Notes: generated by a model from the sequence alone, not told the origin. A stretch of 64,000 nt of DNA from Scatacola_A faecigallinarum (GCA_018713605.1 DVOM01000017.1:1-64000); one strand, 5' to 3'. Shown: positions 8,065 to 17,190, numbered from the stretch's first letter. Translations and numbers: made by a program.

Positions 8065-8148
8065 GTTTGGGCGGTTTTTCTGTCTGATAACTTGTCTGCC
8101 CGGTTGGCAAGTGTCCTGCTCTGTGCTAATCTGGGGCAAATTGAAAAC

Positions 8149-9009
8149 ATGGAAAATCTGATGATTGATTTGCATTGTCATTCTACAGCTTCCGACGGGA
8201 CCGATTCGCCGTCGCGAATAATTGAAAAAGCGCATGAAATCGGACTGACGGCAATAGCCTTGACGGATCATGATGTCGTTGACGGTCTGGCGGAATTTCA
8301 GGCTGCCGCCGCAAAATATCCCGGTTTGTGGGCTGTCAACGGTACGGAGCTGGCGGTAGATTGTCCCGGCGCCAGCGTCGAAATTTTGGCGCTGGATATA
8401 AAAGACATCAATCCTTTCCGCGAGCGGCAAAAGAAATTGATAGCTTTTCGCAATCAGGCGCTTGTCGAACGTATTGATAAACTGAACGGGCTGGGTATCG
8501 AAATAACCACGGAAGATGTTTATCTGAAGCCGGACGGCAGTTGCCGCAGTGTCGTCGGCCGTCCGCATATTGCCGCCGTCTTGCTGGAAAAAGGTTATGT
8601 TGCCACGATTCAGGAGGCGTTTGACCGTTATTTGAAACGCGGTGCCGCGGCGTATGTGCCGAAGAGGAATCCGCCCTTGCGTGAAACGATAGAATTTGTC
8701 CGCAGTCATAATGCGGTTGCTTCGTTGGCACATCCGATTCATACCCGGCTTGACGACGAAAGCTTATTTAACCTGCTGAAAAAGATGAAAGATTACGGTT
8801 TACAGGCAATGGAATGTTATCATTCGGATCAGACGCCTGCCGATACGCGGAAATATCTGCAAATGGCCGGCCGGCTCGGACTGTTTGCGACCGGCGGTTC
8901 CGATTATCACGGCGCCGTACATCCCGATATTGAACTTGGACGCGGCAAAGGCAGGCTGAATATGCCCGATTCGCTGTTGCAGCCTTTTATTGAAAGAAAA
9001 AAACTATGA
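8149..9009 (+). CDS. PHP-domain phosphoesterase (YciV/RNase AM-like)
   Basis: 286 residues. The PHP metal motifs are all present: DLHCHST (His 9 and 11), LTDHDVVDG, SLAHPIHT and GGSDYHGA near the C-terminus. Relatives remove 5' phosphates or trim RNA 5' to 3' (RNase AM) and dephosphorylate 3',5'-nucleoside bisphosphates. The open frame extends back to 8035 through the tRNA-Val repeat, but that part looks like a translation of non-coding repeat. ATG at 8149 (GGGGC 12 bases upstream) or 8161 is the likely start. The stop overlaps the start of the AlkD gene, indicating translational coupling. Confidence 0.88.
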   Translation: MENLMIDLHCHSTASDGTDSPSRIIEKAHEIGLTAIALTDHDVVDGLAEFQAAAAKYPGLWAVNGTELAVDCPGASVEILALDIKDINPFRERQKKLIAFRNQALVERIDKLNGLGIEITTEDVYLKPDGSCRSVVGRPHIAAVLLEKGYVATIQEAFDRYLKRGAAAYVPKRNPPLRETIEFVRSHNAVASLAHPIHTRLDDESLFNLLKKMKDYGLQAMECYHSDQTPADTRKYLQMAGRLGLFATGGSDYHGAVHPDIELGRGKGRLNMPDSLLQPFIERKKL

Positions 9010-9725
9010 CAACGGCGGAATTGATATTGCAGGAGCTTCGCAAACGAGCCGATGTCGTGCAGGCTGAAAATTCGCGGCGCTTTTTCAAAACCGGAAAAGG
9101 CGAATACGGGGAGGGTGACGTTTTCCTTGGAATTAAGCTGCCTGAAATAAAGGTGCTGGTAAAAGAATATGCGCCGTCGCTTGATTTTGTTGCGCTTGCC
9201 GTCCTCTTCCGCCAGCCGTACCATGAGGCTCGCGCCGTTGCCGCCAGAAGTTTGGTTTGGCGCTATGAACACAGCCGCGGAAATGCGGAAGCCAAACGTC
9301 AGATTGTTGACTTTTATCTGGCGAGCCGGGCCGCCATAAACAACTGGGATTTGGTTGATGTCTCGGCTTACAGGATTCTCGGCGCTTATGTATACGAAAC
9401 CGGCGAGCGTTCAGTTTTGTATCGTCTTGCCGAAGAAAACAGCCTTTGGTCGCAGCGGATGTCTGTGGTCGCTTGCCTGTATTTGATAAAGAAAGACGAC
9501 TTTGCCGACATTAAAAAGCTGTCGGTCAGATTTCTTGCGCATCCGCACGATTTAATGCGCAAGGCCGTTGGCTGGATGCTTCGCGAAATGGGCAAGCGCA
9601 GCGAAGCCGAGCTGCGGCGTTTTCTGGATGAATATGCGGCGCGGCTGTCCAGAACGGCACTGCGTTATGCGATTGAACGGCTGGCGCCGGAGCAGTGCCG
9701 GCATTATATGGACATGAGACAATGA
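9006..9725 (+). CDS. DNA alkylation repair protein, AlkD-like
   Basis: 239 residues of HEAT-like helical repeats. Family marks include the NNWDLVDVSA segment (about 112-121) and WSQRMSVVACLYLI (about 148-161), which line the DNA-binding groove of AlkD. Such glycosylases remove bulky or positively charged N3/N7-alkylpurines without base flipping. It overlaps the PHP gene by four bases at its start (ATGA) and murI at its end (ATGA), so the three are co-translated. Confidence 0.88.
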   Translation: MTTAELILQELRKRADVVQAENSRRFFKTGKGEYGEGDVFLGIKLPEIKVLVKEYAPSLDFVALAVLFRQPYHEARAVAARSLVWRYEHSRGNAEAKRQIVDFYLASRAAINNWDLVDVSAYRILGAYVYETGERSVLYRLAEENSLWSQRMSVVACLYLIKKDDFADIKKLSVRFLAHPHDLMRKAVGWMLREMGKRSEAELRRFLDEYAARLSRTALRYAIERLAPEQCRHYMDMRQ

Positions 9726-10522
9726 AAATCGGCGTTTTTGATTCGGGGCTGGGCGGTCTGGTTATTACCCGCTCTTTTATAAATACGCTGCCGGAATATG
9801 ACTATGTTTATTACGGCGACACGAAACATCTTCCCTATGGCGAAAAAACTTCCGGACGGATTCTCAACTATACCCTTGAGGCCGTAAAGTTTCTGATTGC
9901 GCAGGACTGTGCGCTGATAATCATCGCCTGCAATACGGCAACGTCAATAGCCCTGCGTTATATTCAGCAGCGTTTTATTCCGGCTTACGCTCCCTCGGTT
10001 AAAGTACTGGGCGTCGTTATTCCGACCGTGGAAAAGGCGCTGGAAACGCATGCCGCCGGCGTCGGGGTTATTGCCACTAACGCTACTGTGCGTTCGCATA
10101 TTTACCGTACCGAGCTGCATAAAATATGCCCGGAACTTGCCGTGCGGGAAATTGCCGCGCCGCAGCTGGTGCCTGCTATTGAAGGAAACGACTTTGCCGC
10201 GGCCGAGCGGTTGGCAAAAGAATATGCCGCGCAGTTTGACTCTGTTGACGGCCTGATTCTCGGCTGCACGCATTATCCGCTGGTTAAGGAATATTTTCGC
10301 AGGTATCTGCCGTCGAATGTCCGCGTGGTATCGCAGGACGAATTGATGGGCGACAAACTGAAAGATTATCTCCGCCGTCATGCCGAAATTGAAACAAGAC
10401 TTGATAAAAACCATTGTTATCAGTTTGGAGTCAGCCGCCTGAACAAACATTACCGGCAGCTGGCCGATATGCTGTTTCCGGGAATTGATGTAGCGGAATA
10501 CAAAAAGGAAACCGGGAATTAA
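9722..10522 (+). CDS. murI: Glutamate racemase
   Basis: 266 residues, standard length. Both catalytic cysteines are visible: IACNTAT (Cys70) and LGCTHYP (Cys182), along with FDSGLGG at residues 6-12 and YGDTKHLPYG. It converts L- to D-glutamate for peptidoglycan in the cytoplasm. The start ATG at 9722 overlaps the AlkD stop; earlier in-frame codons lie inside AlkD. Last gene of the PHP-alkD-murI run, ending at a shared terminator. Confidence 0.95.
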   Translation: MKIGVFDSGLGGLVITRSFINTLPEYDYVYYGDTKHLPYGEKTSGRILNYTLEAVKFLIAQDCALIIIACNTATSIALRYIQQRFIPAYAPSVKVLGVVIPTVEKALETHAAGVGVIATNATVRSHIYRTELHKICPELAVREIAAPQLVPAIEGNDFAAAERLAKEYAAQFDSVDGLILGCTHYPLVKEYFRRYLPSNVRVVSQDELMGDKLKDYLRRHAEIETRLDKNHCYQFGVSRLNKHYRQLADMLFPGIDVAEYKKETGN

Positions 10523-10536
10523 TCCCGGCTTTTCTT
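10510..10536. terminator. Terminator at the murI 3' end
   Basis: Stem CCGGGA / TCCCGG followed by CTTTTCTTCTTTT; it overlaps the end of the convergent gene at 10519. Confidence 0.72.
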
Positions 10537-11037
10537 CTTTTGCAGCAGAGCGGCGGTTATGTCGCTGCGGGGCGCGATAACGGCGGCGGTTGCCGCGGCA
10601 ATGCCGTTTTCTTTTGCGATTCCCCTGAACCCTTTTCGCAGCGCCTGAAAATGTTGCTTCCTTTCCTTAACGTAACCTTTCATTCCTAAAGAGAAAGCCT
10701 TGCGGAAACGTTTGAGCCTGCTCATTTCCGGGCTTTCCTGTTTTACTTTGTTCAAGGCGCTGACAAAATTTCTTTTCATCGCTATTGCTTCGCGCGGTCC
10801 GAAAAAGATTACCGCAGCGCCGACAGCCGGTGCCGCATTCAACATCATGGCGCCGGCAAAACCAGCTCCGAGGGCTGCGGCCGTATCACCGGCGATTTTT
10901 TTTGCGTCTTTGAAAACGTTCTTTTTCGGCTTGGTTGGCTTTTTAGAGGGAGATGAGGAAAGGCCGGCGGTGGAAAGCCCGTATTTTTTGTTGAACTCTT
11001 CCATCTCTTTCAGCATCTTGTCGATTTGGTCACTCAT
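10519..11037 (-). CDS. Hypothetical protein with Ala-rich hydrophobic core
   Basis: 172 residues from ATG at 11037, supported by GGAG eight bases upstream (a longer frame to 11070 has no RBS). An N-terminal acidic helix is followed by a Pro/Lys/Ser linker, a glycine/alanine-rich hydrophobic stretch (about residues 50-78) that could enter a membrane, then a very basic helical region and another Ala-rich stretch near 145-160. No family recognised. Convergent with murI, with overlapping 3' ends. Confidence 0.65.
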   Translation of the reverse strand: MSDQIDKMLKEMEEFNKKYGLSTAGLSSSPSKKPTKPKKNVFKDAKKIAGDTAAALGAGFAGAMMLNAAPAVGAAVIFFGPREAIAMKRNFVSALNKVKQESPEMSRLKRFRKAFSLGMKGYVKERKQHFQALRKGFRGIAKENGIAAATAAVIAPRSDITAALLQKKKSRD

Positions 11038-11114
11038 TTTTTTTCTCCGCGTTTTCTTTAAAGTATACACGAATTGATGTTTTTGTCAAAACAAAACGTC
11101 ATTTTTGTCTAATA

Positions 11115-11582
11115 TTATTGAGGCTTGCCGACGTCAATCCAGCCAAGACTGTCAGACAAACGGAACAAATCGTCACAATTCAGCTCAATGGCAGAATTGC
11201 TGCTGCCGCAGGCCGGAAAGACGGTGGAAAATCGTTGCAGCGAAACGTCGGTATAAACCCGTACGTTTTCGGGAATGCCGAAAGGACAGACGCCGCCGAC
11301 GGCATGTCCGGTATATTGCAGAACCTCGTCCGGAGAAAGCATTTTTGCCTTGCAGCCGAACAGTTCTTTGTATTTGCGGTTGTCGATTTTGCAGTCCCCG
11401 GCCGCAACGATAAGAATAACGCCGCTTTTGGCCATAAAAGACAGGGTCTTGGCTATACGCGCCGGTTCAACGCCGAGTGCAGCCGCCGCCAACTCGACGG
11501 TAGCGCTGGAGGCCGCCGTTTCGATAATGTCATCTCCGCGGCCGAATTGTTGCAGATATTTGCGGACTCTTTCAATGCTCAT
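11115..11582 (-). CDS. YbaK/EbsC-type aminoacyl-tRNA deacylase
   Basis: 155 residues, one YbaK/ProX editing domain. The conserved lysine sits in RIAKTLSF (Lys45), and GGVCPFGIP (about 96-104) is the family signature loop. Relatives hydrolyse mischarged tRNAs (Cys-tRNAPro, Ala-tRNAPro) in trans. The exact substrate cannot be told from sequence. Single gene behind the gpsA terminator. Confidence 0.88.
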   Translation of the reverse strand: MSIERVRKYLQQFGRGDDIIETAASSATVELAAAALGVEPARIAKTLSFMAKSGVILIVAAGDCKIDNRKYKELFGCKAKMLSPDEVLQYTGHAVGGVCPFGIPENVRVYTDVSLQRFSTVFPACGSSNSAIELNCDDLFRLSDSLGWIDVGKPQ

Positions 11583-11596
11583 TTTTCCTCCGTAAA

Positions 11597-11622
11597 AGAA
11601 AAGCCCCGTTCGGGGCTTCTCT
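11597..11622 (-). terminator. Terminator of gpsA
   Basis: Stem AAGCCCC / GGGGCTT with GTTC loop; TTTTCTTTT follows on the minus strand. Confidence 0.85.
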
Positions 11623-11624
11623 GC

Positions 11625-12602
11625 TTAGCAGATATGTTCAAATTCCTGTTTCAGGTCGCGATTGAACATTTCCCTGATTGTTTTTTTGATGTCGGCTTTT
11701 TCGTAAATGACTTTATATAAGGCCTGACAAATCGGCATGTCAATATTCTCGCGGTCGGCAATCAGTTTAACGGCTTCCAGCGTCGGCACGCCTTCGGCAA
11801 GCTTGCCGAAGTTTTCGCCGCGGGCAAAGCTCTCACCGAACGAACGGTTATGGCTGTGCTTGGAAAAAAGTGTCGCCTCATAATCGCCCAAATGCGCCAA
11901 ACCATAGGCCGTATGCGGATTGCCGCCGAAATGGGCGATAAACCTGCCGACTTCAATCGGGGCGCGCGCCATCAGGGCGCCTTTCAGACCGTACCATTCC
12001 AGGCCGTCAAGAATGCCGGCCGCCAGCCCGATGACATTTTTCAACGCGGCGCCGATTTGATTGCCGATAAGGTCAGAACCGTAGTAAAAGCGAATAAGTT
12101 CGCTCTGCAGATTCTTAATCAGCATGTCTTTGGTTTCTTCCTCATAGGAGTCGATAACCGCGCAGGATGGAACCTTTTTCATATAGTCCTGAACATGTCC
12201 CGGTCCGGCCAATACGGCAATATGAATGTTCTGCTGGATTTCTTCTTTCATGATGTCGTGCATAATGGCGGCGCTGGGCGTTTCCAAACCTTTCATCGCC
12301 AGAAGGAAAGTTCTGCCGCGCACGTCAAAACCGTTCAGTTGCCTGCACAGCGAACGAAAATGCTGACAGCCGATGGAGACAATAATGATGTCATTTTTCA
12401 GAACGTCTTCGATTTTGTCGTGCAAAATCATGTTGTCGGACAGGCTCAGATAAGGGTTTTTCCGGGTGTCGCGAAGCTCGATGAAATTCGGCGAAGTCGG
12501 AATGTCATACATGTCGACCTGATCGAAGCCGCAATAGTTTCCGGCATACCAGCCGAGAAAAGTTCCCCAGCGGCCGCATCCGATTAATGAAATCTTTTTC
12601 AT
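11625..12602 (-). CDS. gpsA: NAD(P)H-dependent glycerol-3-phosphate dehydrogenase
   Basis: 325 residues. N-terminal Rossmann motif GCGRWG (8-13), LAMKGLE near residue 104, and GAALKNVIGLAAGILDGL (about 184-201) with the catalytic lysine region and the C-terminal helical domain. It makes sn-glycerol 3-phosphate from dihydroxyacetone phosphate for phospholipid synthesis in the cytoplasm. It has its own terminator, so it is probably monocistronic. Confidence 0.92.
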   Translation of the reverse strand: MKKISLIGCGRWGTFLGWYAGNYCGFDQVDMYDIPTSPNFIELRDTRKNPYLSLSDNMILHDKIEDVLKNDIIIVSIGCQHFRSLCRQLNGFDVRGRTFLLAMKGLETPSAAIMHDIMKEEIQQNIHIAVLAGPGHVQDYMKKVPSCAVIDSYEEETKDMLIKNLQSELIRFYYGSDLIGNQIGAALKNVIGLAAGILDGLEWYGLKGALMARAPIEVGRFIAHFGGNPHTAYGLAHLGDYEATLFSKHSHNRSFGESFARGENFGKLAEGVPTLEAVKLIADRENIDMPICQALYKVIYEKADIKKTIREMFNRDLKQEFEHIC

Positions 12603-12695
12603 AAAACAGTCCTTTGATAATTAAGTACGGAATAACTCATTCTCTAACGCAAAAATGCCGGTTTGGCAATGCCGATAAAACAAAAACGCACAAGC

Positions 12696-13037
12696 CTAGC
12701 CGAAAGTGCGTCCGCCTTTGGCAACATTGGTTGCCGGCATGTCGACGAAATGAATGTTGACGGCTTCCGCTTCGCAGCCGAACTTCTGCACGCAGAAATC
12801 GGTCAGAACTTTGGCCAATTGGCCGATTTTTCCGTTGTAACCGATGGATTTCATCTCAATCAGCGCGCCGACGGTTTCGGGATTGGCTCCGCAGCTCATC
12901 AGTTTGCCGGTGTTGATTTTGGCGGCGATATAGTCTTTGGGCTTGCTCAGTTCGGCAGAAACCAGCTCAACAAGCTCGGAAAGTTCCGTTTGGGTCGCTT
13001 TCGTTTCTGCATTGGTGTCAATGGTAATAAACGGCAT
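12696..13037 (-). CDS. MIF-like tautomerase
   Basis: 113 residues, the length of macrophage migration inhibitory factor homologues. After Met removal the N-terminal proline (MPFITIDTN) would be the catalytic base. The middle has KINTGKLMSCG and the C-terminus VNIHFVDMPATNVAKGG, in the position of the family's active-site Asn. Likely activity is phenylpyruvate or dopachrome tautomerisation; the physiological role in bacteria is unclear. RBS AAGGAG precedes the start. Confidence 0.87.
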   Translation of the reverse strand: MPFITIDTNAETKATQTELSELVELVSAELSKPKDYIAAKINTGKLMSCGANPETVGALIEMKSIGYNGKIGQLAKVLTDFCVQKFGCEAEAVNIHFVDMPATNVAKGGRTFG

Positions 13038-13217
13038 TGTTTTTTCTCCTTTTTAGATGTTTTGAATGAACCAAGCATAGCCGAATAGATATATTTGGCA
13101 ACAGCAAATTTTAAGACTGAAAAGCAAATGTAACAAAAGTTTTATAATTTTTTCGCTTTTTTTGTGCTATATTGATAACTGAAGTAATTCATGAGTGATA
13201 TCTGCCCTACTAAGAAA

Positions 13218-13246
13218 AACGCCCGATAGAATTCGGGCGTTTTTTG
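13218..13246. terminator. Bidirectional terminator
   Basis: Stem AACGCCCGA / TCGGGCGTT with T6 on + and T5 on -; it ends the minus-strand gene at 13298. Confidence 0.8.
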
Positions 13247-13297
13247 CGCGTATCAATCCTGCCGGAAAACCGGCGGATAAATAAAACTTTCCGGCTG

Positions 13298-13657
13298 TTA
13301 CAGCGAACCTTTTTTTACATGCTGCCGGCCGACAATCGCGTTAATGTGGTCAAACTCTTCAAAAGAATGATACGCATAGTCCTGGGCTTTTTTGTCGCAG
13401 TCGTAAAAGACTTTGTTGGCCAGCGTCTGAATTGCGTTGTCAATTCTCTGAAAAGCGGCGTTGTAGTCGGCATTGAAATTGTTTTTTGTTTTTTTCTTTA
13501 CAAGGTCATGGTAAGCCGCAATGACTTTTGCCGTTTCGTCGGCGGAGTTGGCATAGCCTTTTTCTTCAAAGTCGCGCATAATGCGCGCCGTCGTCTGATA
13601 AAAGCATTTGTTGGTCAAAATGCTTCTTTGACTTTTATTGTTACTATCAATAATCAT
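13298..13657 (-). CDS. Hypothetical helical protein
   Basis: 119 residues, no recognised family. It is mostly helical and charged, without signal peptide or membrane segment. The overlapping + strand frame (13244-13741) is hydrophobic and lacks a ribosome binding site, so the minus reading is preferred. It is flanked by a terminator on its 3' side. Function unknown. Confidence 0.6.
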   Translation of the reverse strand: MIIDSNNKSQRSILTNKCFYQTTARIMRDFEEKGYANSADETAKVIAAYHDLVKKKTKNNFNADYNAAFQRIDNAIQTLANKVFYDCDKKAQDYAYHSFEEFDHINAIVGRQHVKKGSL

Positions 13658-13798
13658 GATATAACATCCATTTCCTTATTCCGTAACAATTATGTAACAC
13701 ATCTTTTCCGAATTTGCAAGAGGCAGCCGGTCAAAATGTGAACATACAAAAAGCTTGGCATAAACCGGTTAAAAATCGGTTAATTGCCAGATGTCGGA

Positions 13799-13823
13799 AA
13801 AAGCCCCTCAAAAGAGGGGCTGT
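13799..13823 (-). terminator. Terminator of the Cys-rich protein gene
   Basis: Stem AGCCCCTC / GAGGGGCT; TTTTTCC follows on the minus strand. Confidence 0.85.
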
Positions 13824-13825
13824 TC

Positions 13826-15553
13826 TTAAGGAATATAATCGAGAGTAATGACTTTCTTACATATAGAAGAGTTTGGTGTGCCATCATAATTTTCCGGGCA
13901 ACAGCATGTGGTTTCGTTAACGCCGCATGTGCTGGTTGGTGCTTCCACAACTTTAAACCCGCTGTCAGCACATTTATAAGCGGAACATTTGTTAAAACCA
14001 ACAACTCGCCCATTCTCGTCGCATGCATCAGCGATATAGCCTCTGTAAAACCAGCTTTCGTGATTAACATAATTACCGCGGTAGCCGCGTTCTCCGCAAA
14101 TTTCTCTGACATAACCGATGCCTGTTGTTCCGATATAAGGACGATGGAGAAATCTGGCCTTTTCACATCCGCAGGAGGTTCTGTAGTTTTTACCGCCACA
14201 AACAACAGAAACATTCTGTACCGGCGTGAAGCCATAACTTGGTTTGCCGTCGTTATTATAGCAATAATATAAGCCTTCGGCACTTCCGCCTTCGCGATGA
14301 CAAAGTTCACATTTATAATAAGTTAAGCCGTCTTTTTGACATGATAATGTTGCTTCATAAGCTGTGGGACATTCTCTCGATGTAAGCTTGCAATCACACT
14401 TTCCGCAAACTTGACCGCCCGATTTTCCGGAAGTTGAGAGCGTGTAGCCGCTTTCACAGGAAATAACATCGGTAGAATATCCGTCCGGGCATTGAGCCGG
14501 AACACATTTTCCGCAGGCTTGTCCGCCGGAAACGCCGTTGGTTTCCAGAACGTACCCGTCGGAAGTTTTGCAGGATTTAACCGTGGTGTCATATCCGTCC
14601 GGACAAGACGAATTTGTACATTTGCCGCAAACGCCGTCGCCTGATTTTCCGGAAGTCGTCAGACGATAGCCGGCCGCCGTATCGCAAGAATCAACTGATG
14701 TCGAATAACCGCTTGGACAGGGTTTTGCCGTGTTGTTGTACAATGTTTCACCGTCGCAGGTTGTGCAGGGCGTTGACGTCCAGCCTTCGCCGCTCTTCGG
14801 CGCTGCATCGCCGTAACAGCTTTCGACACAGGCCGGAGTACAGTCGCCGGAACAATAGCCGTTGCGGTAAATGCCCTTGCAGTCGCTTTTGTTGTCGCAC
14901 TTGTTCGGAAAATAGTCGCTCGTGCAGTAGGTGCTGCAACGTGAAGCGTCCTTATAACAGACGGTTCCGGTACAATACTGCCATGTTCCGCCACAGTCGT
15001 AGTATCCCGGGCAGGGGTCGCAGTCTTTGGCTTTGTAACAGGTATTTCCGCATTCGTTGCGGATTGTGTCGTAGCATTCGGAAGTTGCCGTTGACGTATA
15101 GCCGGACGGGCAGGAGTTGTCGCAGCATTTTTTACAGTTTTCGCCGCAGGCATTCTGTCCGACCGTGTTTCCGGTACAGGTTGTTGACGAGTTGGCCGGG
15201 CAGTCGTTGACCAGACATTTGCCGAAGGCGGCATTGTAAGGACAAGACCTGTCAAGGCAGTAGCCGTCCGAACATGAAGAAACAAAACCTTCATTTTTGC
15301 ATTGTTTGGACGAATCAACGTCATAAACGCCGTCCCCTTTGCCAAAGCCGACGTTGGGGTCGCAGTCGCCGAAACCGAGGAAACAGACGGAGGCGGTTTT
15401 ATAGGCTTTGTCGGGTTGTTCAAACTGAAAGGCGGGCTTTGGTTCGGGTGTGTATGTGTGTGTATGTGCAGGTAAGCCGGAGGCAATGGTTAGCCTGGGG
15501 AACATAAGAACCGTTCCGGAAAGCAAAGAGAACATTAAAACAGGTTTCTTCAT
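13826..15553 (-). CDS. Large secreted cysteine-rich repeat protein
   Basis: 575 residues from ATG at 15553, chosen because GAGGTGAT precedes it and a signal peptide follows (MKKPVLMF...ASG). By count 62 residues are cysteine, about 11%. The middle contains at least three repeats of about 38 residues: CP(D/S)GY-T-V-SC...GY-L-TSGKSG--VCGKC (about 285-400). The N-terminal part has irregular Cys pairs. The protein should fold by disulfides in the periplasm or outside the cell. I recognise no enzyme domain or anchor. It resembles surface or adhesive proteins in layout only. The 3' side has a terminator, and the 5' side faces the REP array. Confidence 0.75.
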   Translation of the reverse strand: MKKPVLMFSLLSGTVLMFPRLTIASGLPAHTHTYTPEPKPAFQFEQPDKAYKTASVCFLGFGDCDPNVGFGKGDGVYDVDSSKQCKNEGFVSSCSDGYCLDRSCPYNAAFGKCLVNDCPANSSTTCTGNTVGQNACGENCKKCCDNSCPSGYTSTATSECYDTIRNECGNTCYKAKDCDPCPGYYDCGGTWQYCTGTVCYKDASRCSTYCTSDYFPNKCDNKSDCKGIYRNGYCSGDCTPACVESCYGDAAPKSGEGWTSTPCTTCDGETLYNNTAKPCPSGYSTSVDSCDTAAGYRLTTSGKSGDGVCGKCTNSSCPDGYDTTVKSCKTSDGYVLETNGVSGGQACGKCVPAQCPDGYSTDVISCESGYTLSTSGKSGGQVCGKCDCKLTSRECPTAYEATLSCQKDGLTYYKCELCHREGGSAEGLYYCYNNDGKPSYGFTPVQNVSVVCGGKNYRTSCGCEKARFLHRPYIGTTGIGYVREICGERGYRGNYVNHESWFYRGYIADACDENGRVVGFNKCSAYKCADSGFKVVEAPTSTCGVNETTCCCPENYDGTPNSSICKKVITLDYIP

Positions 15554-15820
15554 AGTATCACCTCGCGACAAAGTTAGAACCGAAGCCCGAAAGGGGAGCG
15601 AGAGGCAATGGAGGGAATGTCGGATATGCCGACAAAAGAGGCTGCGGCATAAAAGCGCCGCGGCATCAGACCATCCACACCTATCAAGTATCAGGATAAG
15701 CTAATTTGCGGAAAGAGTCAACTATTAATGAAACTACAAATTTTTCTGTCTACCAATGATGGAACTATCTTTATTTTTGTCACACAAAAAACAACGATAT
15801 TAAAAGTCAAGCAGAGGAAA
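15554..15820. other. Upstream region of the Cys-rich gene
   Basis: No gene is supported. The + strand frame reaching into it is an antisense shadow of the Cys-rich gene. It presumably carries the promoter of that gene, but I cannot pick a convincing one. Confidence 0.35.
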
Positions 15821-16190
15821 GCGTCATGCTCGGGTTAACCCGGGCATCTATTTCTTAGATATTCGGGTCAAGCCCGAATATGACAATTATTTATTCGTCG
15901 TTCCCGTGTTTTTTTCTTTTCCTCTCTTCTGTCATGTTCGTGCTTGCCCCGGACATCCAACCGTAGCGTCACGCTGAGCGTATGATCCGAATATCCAGAG
16001 ATCCCCGGAACGCGCTGCGCTTGTCCGAGGATGACAGAAGAAAATAATACTGTCATTGCCGGACTTGATCCGGCAATCAAGGAAAGAGATGTCCGGCTCA
16101 AGGCCGAATATGACAATTATTTCCTGTCATTCCCGTGCTTGGCACGGGAATCTGTAAAGGAGATGCCCGGGGTAAACCCGAACATGACAT
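15821..16190. repeat. Array of REP-like palindromic elements
   Basis: At least five imperfect palindromes with a shared core are packed here, each built as GTCAT-CCGGG-TT/CTTG-CCCGG-ATC. Examples are GTCATGCTCGGGTTAACCC at 15823, TGTCATTGCCGGACTTGATC at 16052 and TGTCATTCCCGTGCTTGGCA at 16126. The tail word GAATATGACAATTATTT occurs twice (15876 and 16104). One more element lies at 27669. These match the REP/RPE-like repeats of alphaproteobacteria; no transposase is adjacent. Confidence 0.8.
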
Positions 16191-16217
16191 AGAAAAAAAG
16201 GTCGAACATGATAAAGA

Positions 16218-16243
16218 AAAAGCCCCTCATTTGAGGGGCTTAA
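16218..16243 (-). terminator. Terminator of the yajC-secD-secF operon
   Basis: Stem AGCCCCTCA / TGAGGGGCT; TTTTTCTTT follows on the minus strand. Confidence 0.88.
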
Positions 16244-16254
16244 TAAAAGGCTTC

Positions 16255-17190
16255 TTAAATGTTTCCGAACGGATTCAGAACCTTTTCATCAGGTTGTTTC
16301 CGCAAGTCAAAGAAGTTAAGGAATACCGCCGATACATAAATTGACGAATATGTACCGATGATAATGCCCCAAACCAGCGTAAACGAGAAGCTTCTCAGAA
16401 CGTCGCCGCCCCAGATTAACAGTGCGGTCGAAGCCAGCAGTGTTGTCAGGCCGGTCAAAATCGTTCTGGAAAAAATGTCGTTAATGCTTTTGTTGAGCAA
16501 ATCATATTGCGGCATTTTCTTATATTTGCGCAGATTCTCTCGGATGCGGTCATAAGTAACGACCGTATCGTTGACCGAATAACCTGCCAGTGTCAGGATT
16601 GCCGCTACCGTCGTCAGGCTGAAATCCATGTCAAACAATGACAGAAGGCCGACTGTGATAACGATATCATGAATTAGTCCGAGGCAGGCGCCAAGGGCAA
16701 ACTGCCACTCAAAACGAACCCAGATATAGGCCGTAATTGCCAAAATGGCGATGACTGAGGCGATAATGCCGTCTTTTTTCAGCTCGTCGCCAACCTGCGG
16801 GCCGACCAGTTCGACTTTGCGGTACTCATAATCGGCTCCCAGGGTTGATTTAATTTCGTTGACGGCGGCCATTTGTTCTTTTTCGTCCAAACCTTTGGCC
16901 TGTGCCCTGATCATGACTTCGTCGCCGATTTCGCCAATGGTCTGAATGTTGACGTCATCCAGGTCAATATGGTCAAGCTTGTTTCTCATTTCCTCGACGT
17001 TGATTTTATCTTCGGCTTTCAGCTCAATCAGAATGCCGCCGGAGAAGTCAATGCCGTAATTAAAGCCTTTAAAGGCGATGCAGGCAATGGCCAGAACAAA
17101 CATGCCGACAGACAGCACATAAGTCAATTTGCGGGCGCCCATAAAATTAATGGTCGTATCTTTGGTTACCCAACTGAAAATTTTCATCAT
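16255..17190 (-). CDS. secF: Protein translocase subunit SecF
   Basis: 311 residues. The N-terminal helix is followed by the FNYGIDFSGGILIE motif, a periplasmic domain, then five more helices containing LTLAGYSVNDTVVTYDRIREN, the family signature (landmark about residues 210-230). With SecD it uses proton motive force to help proteins move through SecYEG. It starts 17 bases after the secD stop. Confidence 0.96.
   Translation of the reverse strand: MMKIFSWVTKDTTINFMGARKLTYVLSVGMFVLAIACIAFKGFNYGIDFSGGILIELKAEDKINVEEMRNKLDHIDLDDVNIQTIGEIGDEVMIRAQAKGLDEKEQMAAVNEIKSTLGADYEYRKVELVGPQVGDELKKDGIIASVIAILAITAYIWVRFEWQFALGACLGLIHDIVITVGLLSLFDMDFSLTTVAAILTLAGYSVNDTVVTYDRIRENLRKYKKMPQYDLLNKSINDIFSRTILTGLTTLLASTALLIWGGDVLRSFSFTLVWGIIIGTYSSIYVSAVFLNFFDLRKQPDEKVLNPFGNI

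Noticed and set aside
8035..8148. N-terminal extension of the PHP protein
   Set aside because: The extra residues translate the 83-bp repeat and have no RBS; the domain starts right after the ATG at 8149.
7741..8742. Minus-strand frame of 333 codons across the tRNA-Val repeats and the PHP gene
   Set aside because: It reads through a tRNA gene, two repeat copies and the antisense of a clear PHP-domain gene; no RBS or family match.
13244..13741. Plus-strand hydrophobic frame of 165 codons
   Set aside because: Antisense to a charged, better supported minus frame; no RBS; its start lies in a terminator.
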